Below are positions 26,909 to 36,762 of a DNA stretch of 64,000 nucleotides, one piece after another (position 1 is the stretch's first letter; each line of letters opens with the position of its first letter). The notes below the pieces were generated by a model. The model did no database searches. It saw only the letters and a program-made list of their open reading frames with translations, and had not been told where the DNA came from. Source of the DNA: Actinobaculum massiliense (GTDB lineage Bacteria; Actinomycetota; Actinomycetes; Actinomycetales; Actinomycetaceae); NCBI RefSeq assembly GCF_001457435.1, contig NZ_LN881717.1, forward strand, positions 1,063,339-1,127,338. Reading direction: 5' to 3'. Made by a program: the position numbers and the translations under genes.

Positions 26909-28042
26909 GTGAAGCTAAGGATCGAGCATGACGTGTTCGTCGACGCAGTCTCATGGACGGCTCGCACTATTCCAGCGCGTCCGTCGCTGCCGATTCTTTC
27001 AGGAATCAAAATCGAAGCTAATGCGGACGGCTCCATTGAACTTTCTGCCTATGATCCGGACGTTTCGTCCTATGCAGTGATTGAGGGCTCGGTCGATGAA
27101 CCGGGCACCATCCTGGTTTCGGGCAAACTCTTGGCGGATTACGCCCGCGCCCTTCCCAATAAGCCCGTTGATCTCGAGGTCGAAGGCGCCAAACTCGATC
27201 TTGTGTGCGGCTCGTCGCGCATGGCGATGGCTTCGATGCCGCTGGAAGATTACCCGGATCAGCCAGAACTCAAGGGAACGTCCGGAATTATCAATGGCGC
27301 CGATTGGCAAAACGCGGTGATGCAGGCGGCAACCGCGGCGTCGAACGACGACACGTTGCCGCTGCTGGTTTCGATTTGTATTGAGATTCATGGCTCTGAA
27401 ATTTCTCTGATGGCAACCGACCGTTACCGGTTGGCGGTGTCGAAGGTGAGCTGGGAGCCGGAGGATAAAGATTTCGAGGCGCGCATCCTCGTGCGCTCGG
27501 CCCGGCTTTCGGATATTGCTCGCGCTCTCGGCTCTGCGGGCAACGTAAAAATGACGATTGATAACTCGGGTCGGGCGGGAATGATTGGCTTCGAAGCAGC
27601 GGGACGGCGCAATATTGCTCGCCTCATCGACGGCGACTATCCGCAAGTTCTCTCGCTTTTCCCGGAATCGGTGAATGGCTACGCGGTGATGAACCGGGTC
27701 GAAATGATCGATGCTCTCAAGCGTGCGCGCCTGGTGGTAGAAAAGAATTCCGCCGTTCGCCTCGCCTTCTCCGAAGGTGAAGTGGTGATCGACGCCGGGC
27801 AAAATGACAATGCGCAAACGTCAGAAGCCGTGCAGGTGGGCCTGAGCGGAGATGACATCACAATGGCATTCAATCCGGCTTTCCTGCACGAGGGTCTGAG
27901 TGCGCTACACACCGAATTTGTGCGGCTGTCCTACACGCATCCGACCAAGCCGGCCGTTATTACCGGTCAGCCCGAGGCTGAGGGAGAAGATTCAGAGGAC
28001 TTCCGCCTGCTCTTGATGCCGATTAGGACGTTCTCAAACTAA
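26909..28042 (+). CDS. dnaN: DNA polymerase III beta subunit (sliding clamp)
   Basis: The ring-shaped processivity clamp of the replicase. From GTG at 26909 it has 377 residues, the normal size, beginning MKLRIEHDVFVDAVSWTART, with three clamp domains and a C-terminal MPIRTF. AGAAAGGGAA stands just upstream. The frame is open 96 bases further back but that part is not family-like. recF follows after 2 bp. Confidence 0.96.
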   Translation: MKLRIEHDVFVDAVSWTARTIPARPSLPILSGIKIEANADGSIELSAYDPDVSSYAVIEGSVDEPGTILVSGKLLADYARALPNKPVDLEVEGAKLDLVCGSSRMAMASMPLEDYPDQPELKGTSGIINGADWQNAVMQAATAASNDDTLPLLVSICIEIHGSEISLMATDRYRLAVSKVSWEPEDKDFEARILVRSARLSDIARALGSAGNVKMTIDNSGRAGMIGFEAAGRRNIARLIDGDYPQVLSLFPESVNGYAVMNRVEMIDALKRARLVVEKNSAVRLAFSEGEVVIDAGQNDNAQTSEAVQVGLSGDDITMAFNPAFLHEGLSALHTEFVRLSYTHPTKPAVITGQPEAEGEDSEDFRLLLMPIRTFSN

Positions 28043-28044
28043 AA

Positions 28045-29442
28045 ATGTATGTATCCGATCTCGCTCTCGCGGATTTTCGTAATTACAAACGCGAGGTCGT
28101 GAGCCTACAGCCCGGGATTACAACCCTGACGGGAGAAAACGGCCAGGGTAAAACCAACTTTGTGGAGGCGATTAGCTACCTCGCTACCCTCGCCAGCCAT
28201 CGAGTGAGCACAGACAATGCGCTCATTCGTCAGGGCGCTACGGCAGGTGTGATTCAAGCGAAGGTTTTTCACGGTGATTCACCCACCACGGTTGAAGTCG
28301 AAATCTACGGCGGCCGCGCTAACCGCGCTCGCATTAATCGCGGCGCGGCAAAACCGGCTGACTTAGTCGGAATTATCCGCGTTGTTCTCTTCGCTCCCGA
28401 GGATTTGGAACTCGTTCAGGGCGATCCAGCCACGCGCCGCCATTTCCTCGACGACCTTATGGTGCAGTTGCGCCCGCGGTTAGCGGGAATCAAAGCCGAG
28501 TACAACAAGGTTTTACAGCAACGCGCCGCGGTTTTGCGTCACGCCTCCGGGCAATTTAAACGCGCGGCGGCGGTTGATCACGCCATGATCGACGTCTTTG
28601 ATGATCAGCTGATTCGCCTCGGCGCGCAAATCGTGGCCGCTCGCGCGGAGATTGTCTCTCGCCTGCGCCCATTTGTTGAGGATTTCTATCGTCAAGTTTC
28701 TGGTTCACCCTCACTGGCGCGCATTGACTATAAAGCTAACCTCAACCGCAGCTTCTTTTCATTGCCCGGCCCGGAGCGCATTAGTGAAAATCCGCAGCTC
28801 CAGGCGGAAATCGAAGTGAACGACAACGCTTTGCAGGACGTTGCGGGAGCGGCGGAGCGAATGCGCGCGCTTTTGGCCGCGCGGCGTGAGCAAGAAATTG
28901 AGCGCGGAATTAACCTCGTTGGCCCCCAGCGCGATGACCTGCAACTTTCCCTCGGAACATTGCCCGCGAAGGGCTACGCGAGTCATGGCGAATCGTGGAG
29001 TTTTGCCCTGGCGCTGCGCCTCGCTGAGTGGCAGGTCTTGCGGGCAGATGAATCCGGTGAATGGGCCGACGACGGCGAACCGCTTCTTATTTTGGACGAC
29101 GTTTTTGCCGAATTGGACAGTCGCCGGCGCGAACGACTGGCAAAAATCGTCAGTCAAGCCGGCCAGGTTCTAGTGACCGCGGCCGTGGGAGATGATCTGC
29201 CCGAGTCGCTGACCGGTCAGAGGCTCGGGGTTCAGGCGGGAGTGATCGTAAAGCCGCCGAGTTCTTTCGATTCACCTCATGGGCCCGATTTTCTAGCGCC
29301 CCAAGCGCCGATTTCAGATAATTCCGTTGCGGTACCCGGCCAAGCGGCGGAAGTTCCCGCGGCTGACGGAGTGGAAGAATCTGCTGACGGAGCGGCAGAG
29401 CCCGCGGCGCAGAAGGTATGGAGAGCGGACGATGCCGAGTAA
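28045..29442 (+). CDS. recF: DNA replication and repair protein RecF
   Basis: An SMC-like ATPase that helps load RecA at gaps. It starts MYVSDLALADFRNYKREVV, with Walker A GENGQGKTNFVEAI, and has the later signature and Walker B (LILDDVFAELDSRRRERL). At 465 residues it exceeds the family by about 60; the extra is a Pro/Ala/Glu-rich C-terminal tail after about residue 400. Its end overlaps the next gene by 11 bases. Confidence 0.95.
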   Translation: MYVSDLALADFRNYKREVVSLQPGITTLTGENGQGKTNFVEAISYLATLASHRVSTDNALIRQGATAGVIQAKVFHGDSPTTVEVEIYGGRANRARINRGAAKPADLVGIIRVVLFAPEDLELVQGDPATRRHFLDDLMVQLRPRLAGIKAEYNKVLQQRAAVLRHASGQFKRAAAVDHAMIDVFDDQLIRLGAQIVAARAEIVSRLRPFVEDFYRQVSGSPSLARIDYKANLNRSFFSLPGPERISENPQLQAEIEVNDNALQDVAGAAERMRALLAARREQEIERGINLVGPQRDDLQLSLGTLPAKGYASHGESWSFALALRLAEWQVLRADESGEWADDGEPLLILDDVFAELDSRRRERLAKIVSQAGQVLVTAAVGDDLPESLTGQRLGVQAGVIVKPPSSFDSPHGPDFLAPQAPISDNSVAVPGQAAEVPAADGVEESADGAAEPAAQKVWRADDAE

Positions 29443-30040
29443 AGCTGAGCTCGCCCGGATTCGCGCGGCAGAGAAAAACGGGGATATTTTGGCACTGCGC
29501 GCTTTGGATCGAATGCGCGAAGTTGCTTTTCGCAGAGGCGATCTGCCGGTGCGCCGCCCGAGCGCCGGCCTGGCCGCGCAGCGGCTAGCGGACGAAATCA
29601 ACGATGCCAAGCCGCTGGGTGATGAGGTCTATGTTCCGACTCCCGGAGTCAATGTGGGATCGGGCGCGCGCCCCTCGTGGAGAGATCCGAAACCGCTGGG
29701 AACGATTTTGCAAAGAACCGTTCGCGATCGCGGCTGGACCACGCGCCTGGAAGTAGCCGCTGTGCAAGCAAGATGGCCACAGATTGTGGGTGCGAATGTG
29801 GCAAAAAATTGCTGGGTTGAGCGTTTTGATCAAGACTCGGGAACCTTGTTTTTGCGCACATCGTCGACGTCGTGGGAAACCCAGATAAAAGCCCTGCTCG
29901 CAACACTTATGCAAAGGCTAGAAAAGGAGCTGGGAGACGGCGTCGTCAAAGAAATTGAAGTGAAAGGCCCCAATCGGCCAAGCTGGAAGCACGGCAGATA
30001 TTCCGTTCCCGGAAGGGGGCCGCGTGATACCTACGGATAG
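29432..30040 (+). CDS. DUF721 (DciA-like) protein
   Basis: A 202-residue protein with the DUF721 core in its second half: WTTRLEVAAVQARWPQIVGA, then GTLFLRTSSTSWETQIKALL. This family includes DciA, the replicative helicase loader/operator of bacteria without DnaC or DnaI, and the gene is next to recF in most Actinobacteria. ATG 29432 lies inside the recF end and is coupled to it. The Ala/Arg-rich first 60 residues are less conserved. Confidence 0.85.
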   Translation: MPSKAELARIRAAEKNGDILALRALDRMREVAFRRGDLPVRRPSAGLAAQRLADEINDAKPLGDEVYVPTPGVNVGSGARPSWRDPKPLGTILQRTVRDRGWTTRLEVAAVQARWPQIVGANVAKNCWVERFDQDSGTLFLRTSSTSWETQIKALLATLMQRLEKELGDGVVKEIEVKGPNRPSWKHGRYSVPGRGPRDTYG

Positions 30041-30241
30041 GCGAGTTAGGCCTGAGGGTGGGCGCACGAAGCCTACGAGTAGTCGGATCATGCTTGCGCA
30101 TAGTCGCATTATGCCCGCAGATAGGTCAGTCACGCTCCCGGTTCCTCTCACACTATTTGCCGTCAACCGGGGAGTTTTTGCCAATAACGCCGCGGTACCA
30201 ACCTTTAGCACGATTTGCGATGCAGGCAGGGAGGATGAGCT

Positions 30242-30622
30242 ATGGAAATGAGCGAAGCGGAATTTGAAGAAGCGGTTGCCGATGCCATTGACCTGCTTCC
30301 CGAAGAGTTTCTGGCCGGGCTCCCCAACGTCGTCTTCCTCGTCGAGGACGAACCCGATGAAGATATGCTCGGCGAGGATGGTTACGACGAAAACGGCGAG
30401 CCAGCGCTGCTAGGCCTGTATGACGGCGTAGCTCTTACCGATAGATACGGTGATTCCTCGGGTTTATTGCCAGATCGCATATTTATTTTCCGCGGCCCCC
30501 TCCTGCGCTGGTGTGAAACTCGCGAAGAACTCGTGGACGAAATTGGCATCACCATCATTCACGAAGTAGGGCGTTTTTACGGAATCGACGACGAACAATT
30601 GCATGAGATGGGTTGGGCCTAG
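30242..30622 (+). CDS. Zincin-like metallopeptidase family protein with altered HExxH
   Basis: The 126-residue acidic protein matches the small actinobacterial metallopeptidase family (DUF1025/zincin-like): FEEAVADAIDLLPEEFLAGL, LLGLYDGVAL, PDRIFIFRGPLLRWCET and the C-terminal IIHEVGRFYGIDDEQLHEMGWA. Relatives read HEIAHHFGIDDE; here the second zinc-binding His is Arg (HEVGR). Zinc binding and catalysis are therefore doubtful. It stands alone between DUF721 and gyrB with a degenerate parS just downstream. Confidence 0.8.
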   Translation: MEMSEAEFEEAVADAIDLLPEEFLAGLPNVVFLVEDEPDEDMLGEDGYDENGEPALLGLYDGVALTDRYGDSSGLLPDRIFIFRGPLLRWCETREELVDEIGITIIHEVGRFYGIDDEQLHEMGWA

Positions 30623-30624
30623 CG

Positions 30625-30640
30625 CGTTTCACATGAAACA
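30625..30640. promoter_or_regulatory. Degenerate parS site
   Basis: CGTTTCACATGAAACA differs from parS in the outer base and at the centre (CACATG for CACGTG). It lies just after the metallopeptidase gene, on the other side of dnaA from the main parS group. ParB may bind it weakly. Confidence 0.5.
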
Positions 30641-30835
30641 CAAAAAGTGAAATGACCCATACCTGAGACCCTTCATACAGGCTTCCACCCCGAAAAATGG
30701 GCCCAAAATCCGCTAGAATGGGTTCTGGTCCCATTTAGGTAGGGTCACCCCGTTTTAAGTGAGAGCCCGTCAGAGGCGCTTATACGAAATTTGTTTCGGG
30801 TGACTTCGCCGCGAGTTTCAAGGAGCTTTCCGCGA

Positions 30836-32911
30836 GTGTCGGAGACGAATATTAACGTGCCGCAGGAAAATAACTTACCTGAAGAAGTTGAGCATCATAT
30901 TGGACAGGTGGATAAAAACCAGTCCTACGATGCCTCGAATATTACGGTACTTGAAGGTTTGGAAGCGGTGCGCAAGCGCCCGGGCATGTATATCGGGTCA
31001 ACCGGCGAACGCGGATTACATCATCTCGTTTACGAGGTGGTTGATAACTCGGTGGACGAGGCGCTAGCAGGCTACTGCGACCATATTGAAGTCACCCTGC
31101 GCAAAGATGGTGGCGTCCAGGTGCAAGATAACGGGCGCGGAATTCCGGTAGATATTCACCCGACTGAGGGGAAGCCCGCGGTTGAAGTTGTGATGACGGT
31201 TCTGCACGCGGGTGGAAAATTCGGGCAGGGCGGATACGCGGTTTCCGGCGGTTTGCACGGCGTCGGCGTCTCCGTCGTCAACGCTCTTTCCACCCGTATG
31301 GAAACCGTGGTGAAACGTGACGGTTACGTGTGGCGCATTAACTACGAAAACGGGCGGCCGGTCGCGCCGCTTGAACGCGGCGAAGAAACCACCGAGACCG
31401 GAACCACGCAAACATTCTGGGCTAACCCGGAAATTTTCGAAACTACTGATTTCGATTTTGAAACTCTGCGCAAGCGCTTCCATCAGATGGCCTTCCTCAA
31501 CAAAGACCTGCGCATCACGCTGACCGATGAGCGCGAAGGTATTTCGGTGGAGGGTGACGAGGTCACCGGAGACGCCGACGCGGCGGAAACCGTCCCGGAA
31601 AAGCGACAGGTTTCCTACTGCTACTCGGGCGGTTTGCATGATTACGTTAAGTTCCTCAACACCACCAAGAAGGTGGATATAGTCAACGAAGAAGTGGTGT
31701 ATTTCGAAGGTGAAGATGCCGAAAAGCAGATTGAGCTTGAGGTAGCTATGCAGTGGACCTCGGCATATACCGAGTCCGTGCATACTTTCGCCAATACGAT
31801 CAACACCACCGAGGGTGGAACGCATGAAGAAGGTTTCCGCTCCGCACTCACCTCGGTTATCAATAAATACGCGCGGGAAAAGAATCTTCTCAAGGATAAG
31901 GACCCGAACCTTTCCGGTGAAGATGTGCGCGAAGGGCTGACCGCGGTTATTTCGGTGAAAATTGCTGACCCGCAGTTCGAAGGTCAGACGAAAACCAAGC
32001 TCGGAAATACCGAAGCGCGCACTTTTGTGCAGCAACAGGTTTACAAGAACCTGACGGACTGGCTCGATTCGCATCCGTCTGAGGGCAAGGAAATTATCCG
32101 CAAGGCCAGCCAGGCCTATGCGGCGCGCGCGGCCGCGCGGAAGGCGCGCGAAGCAACGCGGCGCAAGTCCGTGCTTGAATCAGCGTCAATGCCCGGAAAG
32201 CTCAAGGATTGCACCTCGAATAAACCCGAGGAATGCGAAATCTTCATTGTGGAGGGCGATTCCGCCGGCGGTTCAGCGGTTAATGGCCGCGATCCAGAAC
32301 ACCAGGCGATTATGCCAATCCGCGGAAAGATCCTCAATGTGGAAAAGGCGCGGCTGGATCGCGCGCTTTCCTCCGATACCATCCAGGGCTTGATTACCGC
32401 TTTCGGCACCGGAATCGGCGACGAATTCGATATCAATAAACTGCGGTATCACAAGATTGTGTTTATGGCCGACGCGGATGTGGACGGTTCGCATATCGCC
32501 ACGCTTTTGCTGACGCTCGTCTATCGCTATATGCGTCCGCTCATTGAGGCCGGTCACGTTTATTTGGCGATGCCTCCGCTTTATCGAATCAAGTGGACCA
32601 ACCACCCGCACTCTTACGTTTTCACCGACCGGGAGCGAGATGTTGAGCTCGCCAAGGGCAAGGAAAACGGCTGGCGCTTGCCGAAGGAAGAGTCGCAGCG
32701 AATCCAGCGCTATAAGGGTCTGGGCGAAATGAACGCCGAAGAATTGTGGGACACCACGATGAATCCCGAAAACCGCACCCTCAAGCAGGTAGAGATTGGC
32801 GAAGCTGCCGCCACAGATGAAACATTCTCCGTGCTCATGGGTGAGGATGTGGAATCGCGGCGCGGTTTCATTCAGCGCAATGCTCACGACGTGCGGTTCC
32901 TCGATATCTAA
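30836..32911 (+). CDS. gyrB: DNA gyrase subunit B
   Basis: The ATPase subunit of gyrase. The 691-residue protein has the GHKL site ([55 protein letters not shown]) and the TOPRIM motifs EGDSAGGSA and [15 protein letters not shown] and [12 protein letters not shown] 30836 is chosen because AAGGAG lies 10 bases upstream; GTG codons further back have none. gyrA follows after 47 bp. Confidence 0.97.
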   Translation: MSETNINVPQENNLPEEVEHHIGQVDKNQSYDASNITVLEGLEAVRKRPGMYIGSTGERGLHHLVYEVVDNSVDEALAGYCDHIEVTLRKDGGVQVQDNGRGIPVDIHPTEGKPAVEVVMTVLHAGGKFGQGGYAVSGGLHGVGVSVVNALSTRMETVVKRDGYVWRINYENGRPVAPLERGEETTETGTTQTFWANPEIFETTDFDFETLRKRFHQMAFLNKDLRITLTDEREGISVEGDEVTGDADAAETVPEKRQVSYCYSGGLHDYVKFLNTTKKVDIVNEEVVYFEGEDAEKQIELEVAMQWTSAYTESVHTFANTINTTEGGTHEEGFRSALTSVINKYAREKNLLKDKDPNLSGEDVREGLTAVISVKIADPQFEGQTKTKLGNTEARTFVQQQVYKNLTDWLDSHPSEGKEIIRKASQAYAARAAARKAREATRRKSVLESASMPGKLKDCTSNKPEECEIFIVEGDSAGGSAVNGRDPEHQAIMPIRGKILNVEKARLDRALSSDTIQGLITAFGTGIGDEFDINKLRYHKIVFMADADVDGSHIATLLLTLVYRYMRPLIEAGHVYLAMPPLYRIKWTNHPHSYVFTDRERDVELAKGKENGWRLPKEESQRIQRYKGLGEMNAEELWDTTMNPENRTLKQVEIGEAAATDETFSVLMGEDVESRRGFIQRNAHDVRFLDI

Positions 32912-32958
32912 ACCCGCACAAAGTCCCAGCTAGATCAAAGGCAAGAAGGTAAAAAGCA

Positions 32959-35541
32959 GTGACGGAAATGACGCCGGGCGATCAGTCCGAGGTTTATAAC
33001 CACGGAGACATCCTCAATGTAGACCTCCAGCGCGAAATGGAGACCTCCTACCTCGATTACGCAATGTCCGTAATCGTGGGTCGCGCTCTGCCGGATGTGC
33101 GCGACGGCCTCAAGCCCGTGCATCGCCGGGTTATCTACGCCATGTACGACGGCGGCTACCTCCCGGATTCAAGTTTCTCGAAGTCCGCGAAGATCGTGGG
33201 CGATGTGATGGGCCACTACCATCCCCACGGTGACGCGGCGATTTATGACACCATGGTTCGCCTCGCTCAGCCGTGGTCGATGCGCTACCCGCTGGTTGCC
33301 GGCCAAGGAAACTTCGGAACTCCGGGTGACCTCGGCGCCGCCGCACCGCGTTACACCGAGGCCCGCATGGCACCGCTGGCCCTGGAAATGGTGCGCGATA
33401 TTAAAGAAGACACTGTCGATTTTATGGAGAACTACGACGGTTCTATTATGGAGCCGGTGGTTTTGCCCGCGCGCTTCCCGAATCTTCTGGTCAACGGTTC
33501 CGAGGGTATTGCGGTGGGTATGGCAACCCGCATTCCGCCGCACAACCTGCGCGAAATTAACGACGGCGTGCAGTGGTACCTGCAGCATCCGGACGCCACC
33601 CGTGAAGAGCTTCTGGGCGAGCTTATGCTCCGCATTAAGGGCCCGGATTTCCCCACCGGTGCGCAAATCCTCGGCACGCGTGGAATTGAAGAGGCCTACC
33701 GCACCGGGCGCGGATCGATCACCATGCGCGCGGTGGTGGAGGTCGAAGAAATTCATGGCCGCACCTGCCTGGTCATTAGCGATCTGCCCTACCAGGTGAA
33801 TCCCGATCGTCTGCTCGACCGCATGGTGGAAGCAATTAAGGACGGCCGCATCAGCGGCGTCGCCGATATTCGCGACGAGACTTCCGGACGCGCCGGACAG
33901 CGCATCGTCGTCGTCTTGAAACGCGACGCGGTGGCGAAGGTTGTGCTCAATAATCTCTACAAGCACACGCAGCTACAGACGAACTTCCCCGCGAATATGC
34001 TCGCCCTGGTGGACGGGGTTCCACGCACGCTTTCGCTGGACGGCTTTGTGCGCCACTGGGTCACGCATCAGGTTGAGGTTATTAAGCGGCGCACGCAGTA
34101 CCGCCTCAACGAAGCGCTCAAGCGCATGCATATTTTGGAGGGCTACCTCAAGGCACTCGACGCGTTGGACGAGGTCATTCAGCTCATCCGATCTTCGGCG
34201 ACGGTCGATATTGCGCGCACGGCGTTGATGGACTTCCTAGATATCGACGAGGCGCAGGCCAACGCGATTCTGGAGATGCAGTTGCGCCGCCTGGCCGCTC
34301 TGGAACGGCAAAAGATTACCGACGAATACAACGAAAAGAAGCGTCTGGTGGCTGATTACCGCGACATCCTCGGTAGCGATGCGCGCCAGCGCACGATCAT
34401 TAGCGAAGAGCTGCAGACCATCGTCGATAAGTACGGCGATGATCGGCGCACGCAAATTCTCCCCTACGACGGTGACGTTTCCGTCGAAGATCTCATTCCG
34501 GAAGAAGACGTGGTGGTGACGATTACTCGTTCGGGCTACGCCAAGCGCACCAAGGTTTCCGAATATCGCTCCCAGCATCGGGGCGGAAAGGGAATCAAAG
34601 GCGCCTCGCTACGCGAAGACGATATCGTGGAGCATTTCGGCGTGGGGTCGACCCACGATTGGCATTTGTTCTTCACGAACTTTGGCCGTGTTTACCGCGT
34701 GAAGGGATACGAAATTCCCGAGGGCGGGCGCGACGCGAAGGGCCAGCATGTGGCGAATTTGCTTGCATTCGAGCCAGGTGAAGAAATTGCCGCGGTGCGT
34801 TCAATTCCGAACTACGACATCACGGATTACATCGTGATCGCCACCAAGAGCGGCCTGGTGAAGAAGACGCGCCTGGCGGATTACGATTCGCCGCGTTCTT
34901 CGGGGCTGATCGCGATCAAGTTGCGCGAAATCGCCGAGGGCGAGCCGGATGAAGTGGTGGCCGTATCCTTCGTGAACGACGGCGACGATCTGTTCCTGGT
35001 GTCCAAGAAGGGCATGAGTCTTCGGTTCACGGTAACGCCGGAGAGCTTGCGCCCAATGGGGCGGGCGACGAGCGGCGTCATGGGAATGCGTTTCCGCGAG
35101 GGTGACTATCTGCTGGCCATGGATTCGGTGCGGCCGGATTCGGACGTGTTCACCGTGACTTCGGGTGGTTTTGCCAAGCGCACGCCTGTCGAGGAGTATC
35201 GCGTTCAGGGCCGCGGCGGTTTGGGAATCAAGATCGCAAATCTGCCCGAAGGCCGCGGAGACCTGGTCGATGCGCTGGTGACGCAGGGCAGCGAAGAAGT
35301 GCTGGTGATTATGGAATCCGGCAAGGTGATGCGCACTAACGTCACCGAGGTTTCCACTACCGGGCGCAATACCCAGGGCGTGACGTTTGTGCGGCCCGAG
35401 GCCGGAGATTCGATTATCGCTTTGGCGCGTAACGTTGAGGCGGAGATCGACGACGAGGTGGAAGTCGACGACGAGGTGGAAGAGTCCGGAGCGGAGACCG
35501 GTACGGGGTCGGAAGCTGACGACTCTACGACTCAGGAATAA
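32959..35541 (+). CDS. gyrA: DNA gyrase subunit A
   Basis: The DNA-cleaving subunit. The catalytic Tyr lies in APRYTEARM (about 130-138) and the C-terminal domain carries the gyrase-specific GQ-box-like QGRGGLGIK. In the quinolone-contact region the sequence is [17 protein letters not shown], so the position of E. coli Ser83 is Ala, as in mycobacteria. The last 35 residues are acidic and include a duplicated DDEVE unit. Start GTG 32959 follows AAGAAGG. Confidence 0.97.
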   Translation: MTEMTPGDQSEVYNHGDILNVDLQREMETSYLDYAMSVIVGRALPDVRDGLKPVHRRVIYAMYDGGYLPDSSFSKSAKIVGDVMGHYHPHGDAAIYDTMVRLAQPWSMRYPLVAGQGNFGTPGDLGAAAPRYTEARMAPLALEMVRDIKEDTVDFMENYDGSIMEPVVLPARFPNLLVNGSEGIAVGMATRIPPHNLREINDGVQWYLQHPDATREELLGELMLRIKGPDFPTGAQILGTRGIEEAYRTGRGSITMRAVVEVEEIHGRTCLVISDLPYQVNPDRLLDRMVEAIKDGRISGVADIRDETSGRAGQRIVVVLKRDAVAKVVLNNLYKHTQLQTNFPANMLALVDGVPRTLSLDGFVRHWVTHQVEVIKRRTQYRLNEALKRMHILEGYLKALDALDEVIQLIRSSATVDIARTALMDFLDIDEAQANAILEMQLRRLAALERQKITDEYNEKKRLVADYRDILGSDARQRTIISEELQTIVDKYGDDRRTQILPYDGDVSVEDLIPEEDVVVTITRSGYAKRTKVSEYRSQHRGGKGIKGASLREDDIVEHFGVGSTHDWHLFFTNFGRVYRVKGYEIPEGGRDAKGQHVANLLAFEPGEEIAAVRSIPNYDITDYIVIATKSGLVKKTRLADYDSPRSSGLIAIKLREIAEGEPDEVVAVSFVNDGDDLFLVSKKGMSLRFTVTPESLRPMGRATSGVMGMRFREGDYLLAMDSVRPDSDVFTVTSGGFAKRTPVEEYRVQGRGGLGIKIANLPEGRGDLVDALVTQGSEEVLVIMESGKVMRTNVTEVSTTGRNTQGVTFVRPEAGDSIIALARNVEAEIDDEVEVDDEVEESGAETGTGSEADDSTTQE

Positions 35542-35631
35542 GACAGCGATTGCTAGCGCGCGGTACGCTCTAGTATCGAGAAAGAAATTTTGGGAAAGGC
35601 CGATCCTTGTTCGGCGGTATAAACGGGGAGA

Positions 35632-36225
35632 ATGATGAGCGAAAAATCCCAGGCGGACGGTAAGACGCCGCCGACGGTCCCTCCTGCGGCACGGCAGGAA
35701 CAAGGAACGCGCTCCGAAACACGTAGCGCGGTGCGGCTGACGGGCACCGGCCCCAACGGTGGGTCCTACCGGACGGTTTCCGGGGGAACCAAGGCGAGGA
35801 GCAGCCACCACGAGAGTGGTGAACATAGTTCACGGCGAAGTGCAGAGGCGCCGTCGCAGACGGTTGGAATCCGCAGGATTCGCATGACGATCTCTAAGAT
35901 CGATCCGCTCTCCTCGATGAAGTTGGGATTCCTGCTTTCCTTCGCCTTCGGCCTTATCCTGGTGATCGCCATGGCGTTGATCTGGTTCGTTCTGGATGGA
36001 ATGTACGTGTGGTCCTCGCTCAACGATTTCCTTCTCACCCTGAACTCGAAGGATCTCTTGGAGCTAGCGCAATACCTGCAGTTTGGGCGCTGGATGAGCT
36101 TTGCCGTAATTGTGGCGATCATTGACATCGCCTTGCTAACGGCGCTTTCCGCCATTGGCGCCGTTATCTATAACGTCTGCGCATCGCTCGTCGGCGGGGT
36201 TCGCCTCACCGTTACCGATGAGTAG
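35632..36225 (+). CDS. DUF3566 membrane protein
   Basis: The 197-residue protein has a 75-residue disordered N-terminus, then the DUF3566 domain: RRIRMTISKIDPLSSMKLGF followed by two membrane helices (about 104-128 and 155-180). The family is placed after gyrA and before tRNA-Ile in nearly all Actinobacteria (mycobacterial Rv0007/CwsA neighbourhood) and its function is not settled; a link to polar growth is suggested. ATG 35632 or 35635, after GGGAG. Confidence 0.85.
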   Translation: MMSEKSQADGKTPPTVPPAARQEQGTRSETRSAVRLTGTGPNGGSYRTVSGGTKARSSHHESGEHSSRRSAEAPSQTVGIRRIRMTISKIDPLSSMKLGFLLSFAFGLILVIAMALIWFVLDGMYVWSSLNDFLLTLNSKDLLELAQYLQFGRWMSFAVIVAIIDIALLTALSAIGAVIYNVCASLVGGVRLTVTDE

Positions 36226-36397
36226 ACTCTTCCGTCGGTGGCGAGGCGCCGGAATCAGTAGCTAGGCGCTACAGCCGGCGCCGCAGCCGGGGAGGAAATC
36301 GAATAAACAAAAATAGCGCGGATCGAAGATGTTAGCGAGCGCACGTTCTCAGATGTTGGGGAAAGCTCGTTCTTGATATAAACTGATTCGGTCCACA

Positions 36398-36472
<75 letters not shown>

Positions 36473-36479
36473 CGAAAGT

Positions 36480-36518
36480 GAGGAGGGGAAATGAAAAGGT
36501 TTCTCCTCTTTTCTTTTG
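36480..36518 (+). terminator. Probable terminator after tRNA-Ile
   Basis: GAGGAG near 36480 pairs with CTCCTC near 36504, with GAAA/TTTC extending the stem past a small bulge, followed by TTTTCTTTT. Confidence 0.6.
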
Positions 36519-36646
36519 CTCTCGTTGGTGGATACTGCGTTTTCCTGGAATTTCAGAAGCGAACGCAACATCTGGCCCACTGGCACGAAGTTCGGGATCC
36601 GAGTTAAGGCGAAACGGCTCTTCGGCTAGTATTGAGAGAAATAAAA

Positions 36647-36719
36647 GGGGCTATAGCGCAGTTGGTAGCGCACCTGCTTTGCAAGCAGGGGGTCGCGGGT
36701 TCGAATCCCGCTAGCTCCA
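36647..36719 (+). tRNA. tRNA-Ala (TGC)
   Basis: A 73-base cloverleaf from GGGGCTA to TAGCTCC plus A. The anticodon loop is TTTGCAA (TGC), the T-arm GCGGGTTCGAATCCCGC. The next three bases are CCA (36720-36722), so the tail is encoded or present by chance. Confidence 0.97.
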
Positions 36720-36725
36720 CCACTT

Positions 36726-36759
36726 AGACGCTCATTTGACACAAAATGGGCGTCTTTTT
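36726..36759 (+). terminator. Terminator after tRNA-Ala
   Basis: AGACGC (36726-36731) pairs with GCGTCT (36750-36755) and CATTT with AAATG inside it, followed directly by TTTT. It separates the tRNA from the convergent MFS gene. Confidence 0.85.
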
Positions 36760-36762
36760 GCG

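Noticed and set aside
28363-28380. CGGAATTATCCGCG in recF as a repeat copy
   Set aside because: It encodes the ordinary RecF strand GIIRV and differs in the last bases, so chance is likely.
30024-30251. Small plus-strand frame between DUF721 and the metallopeptidase gene
   Set aside because: It arises from a repetitive stretch after the DUF721 stop, lacks a start signal and resembles nothing.
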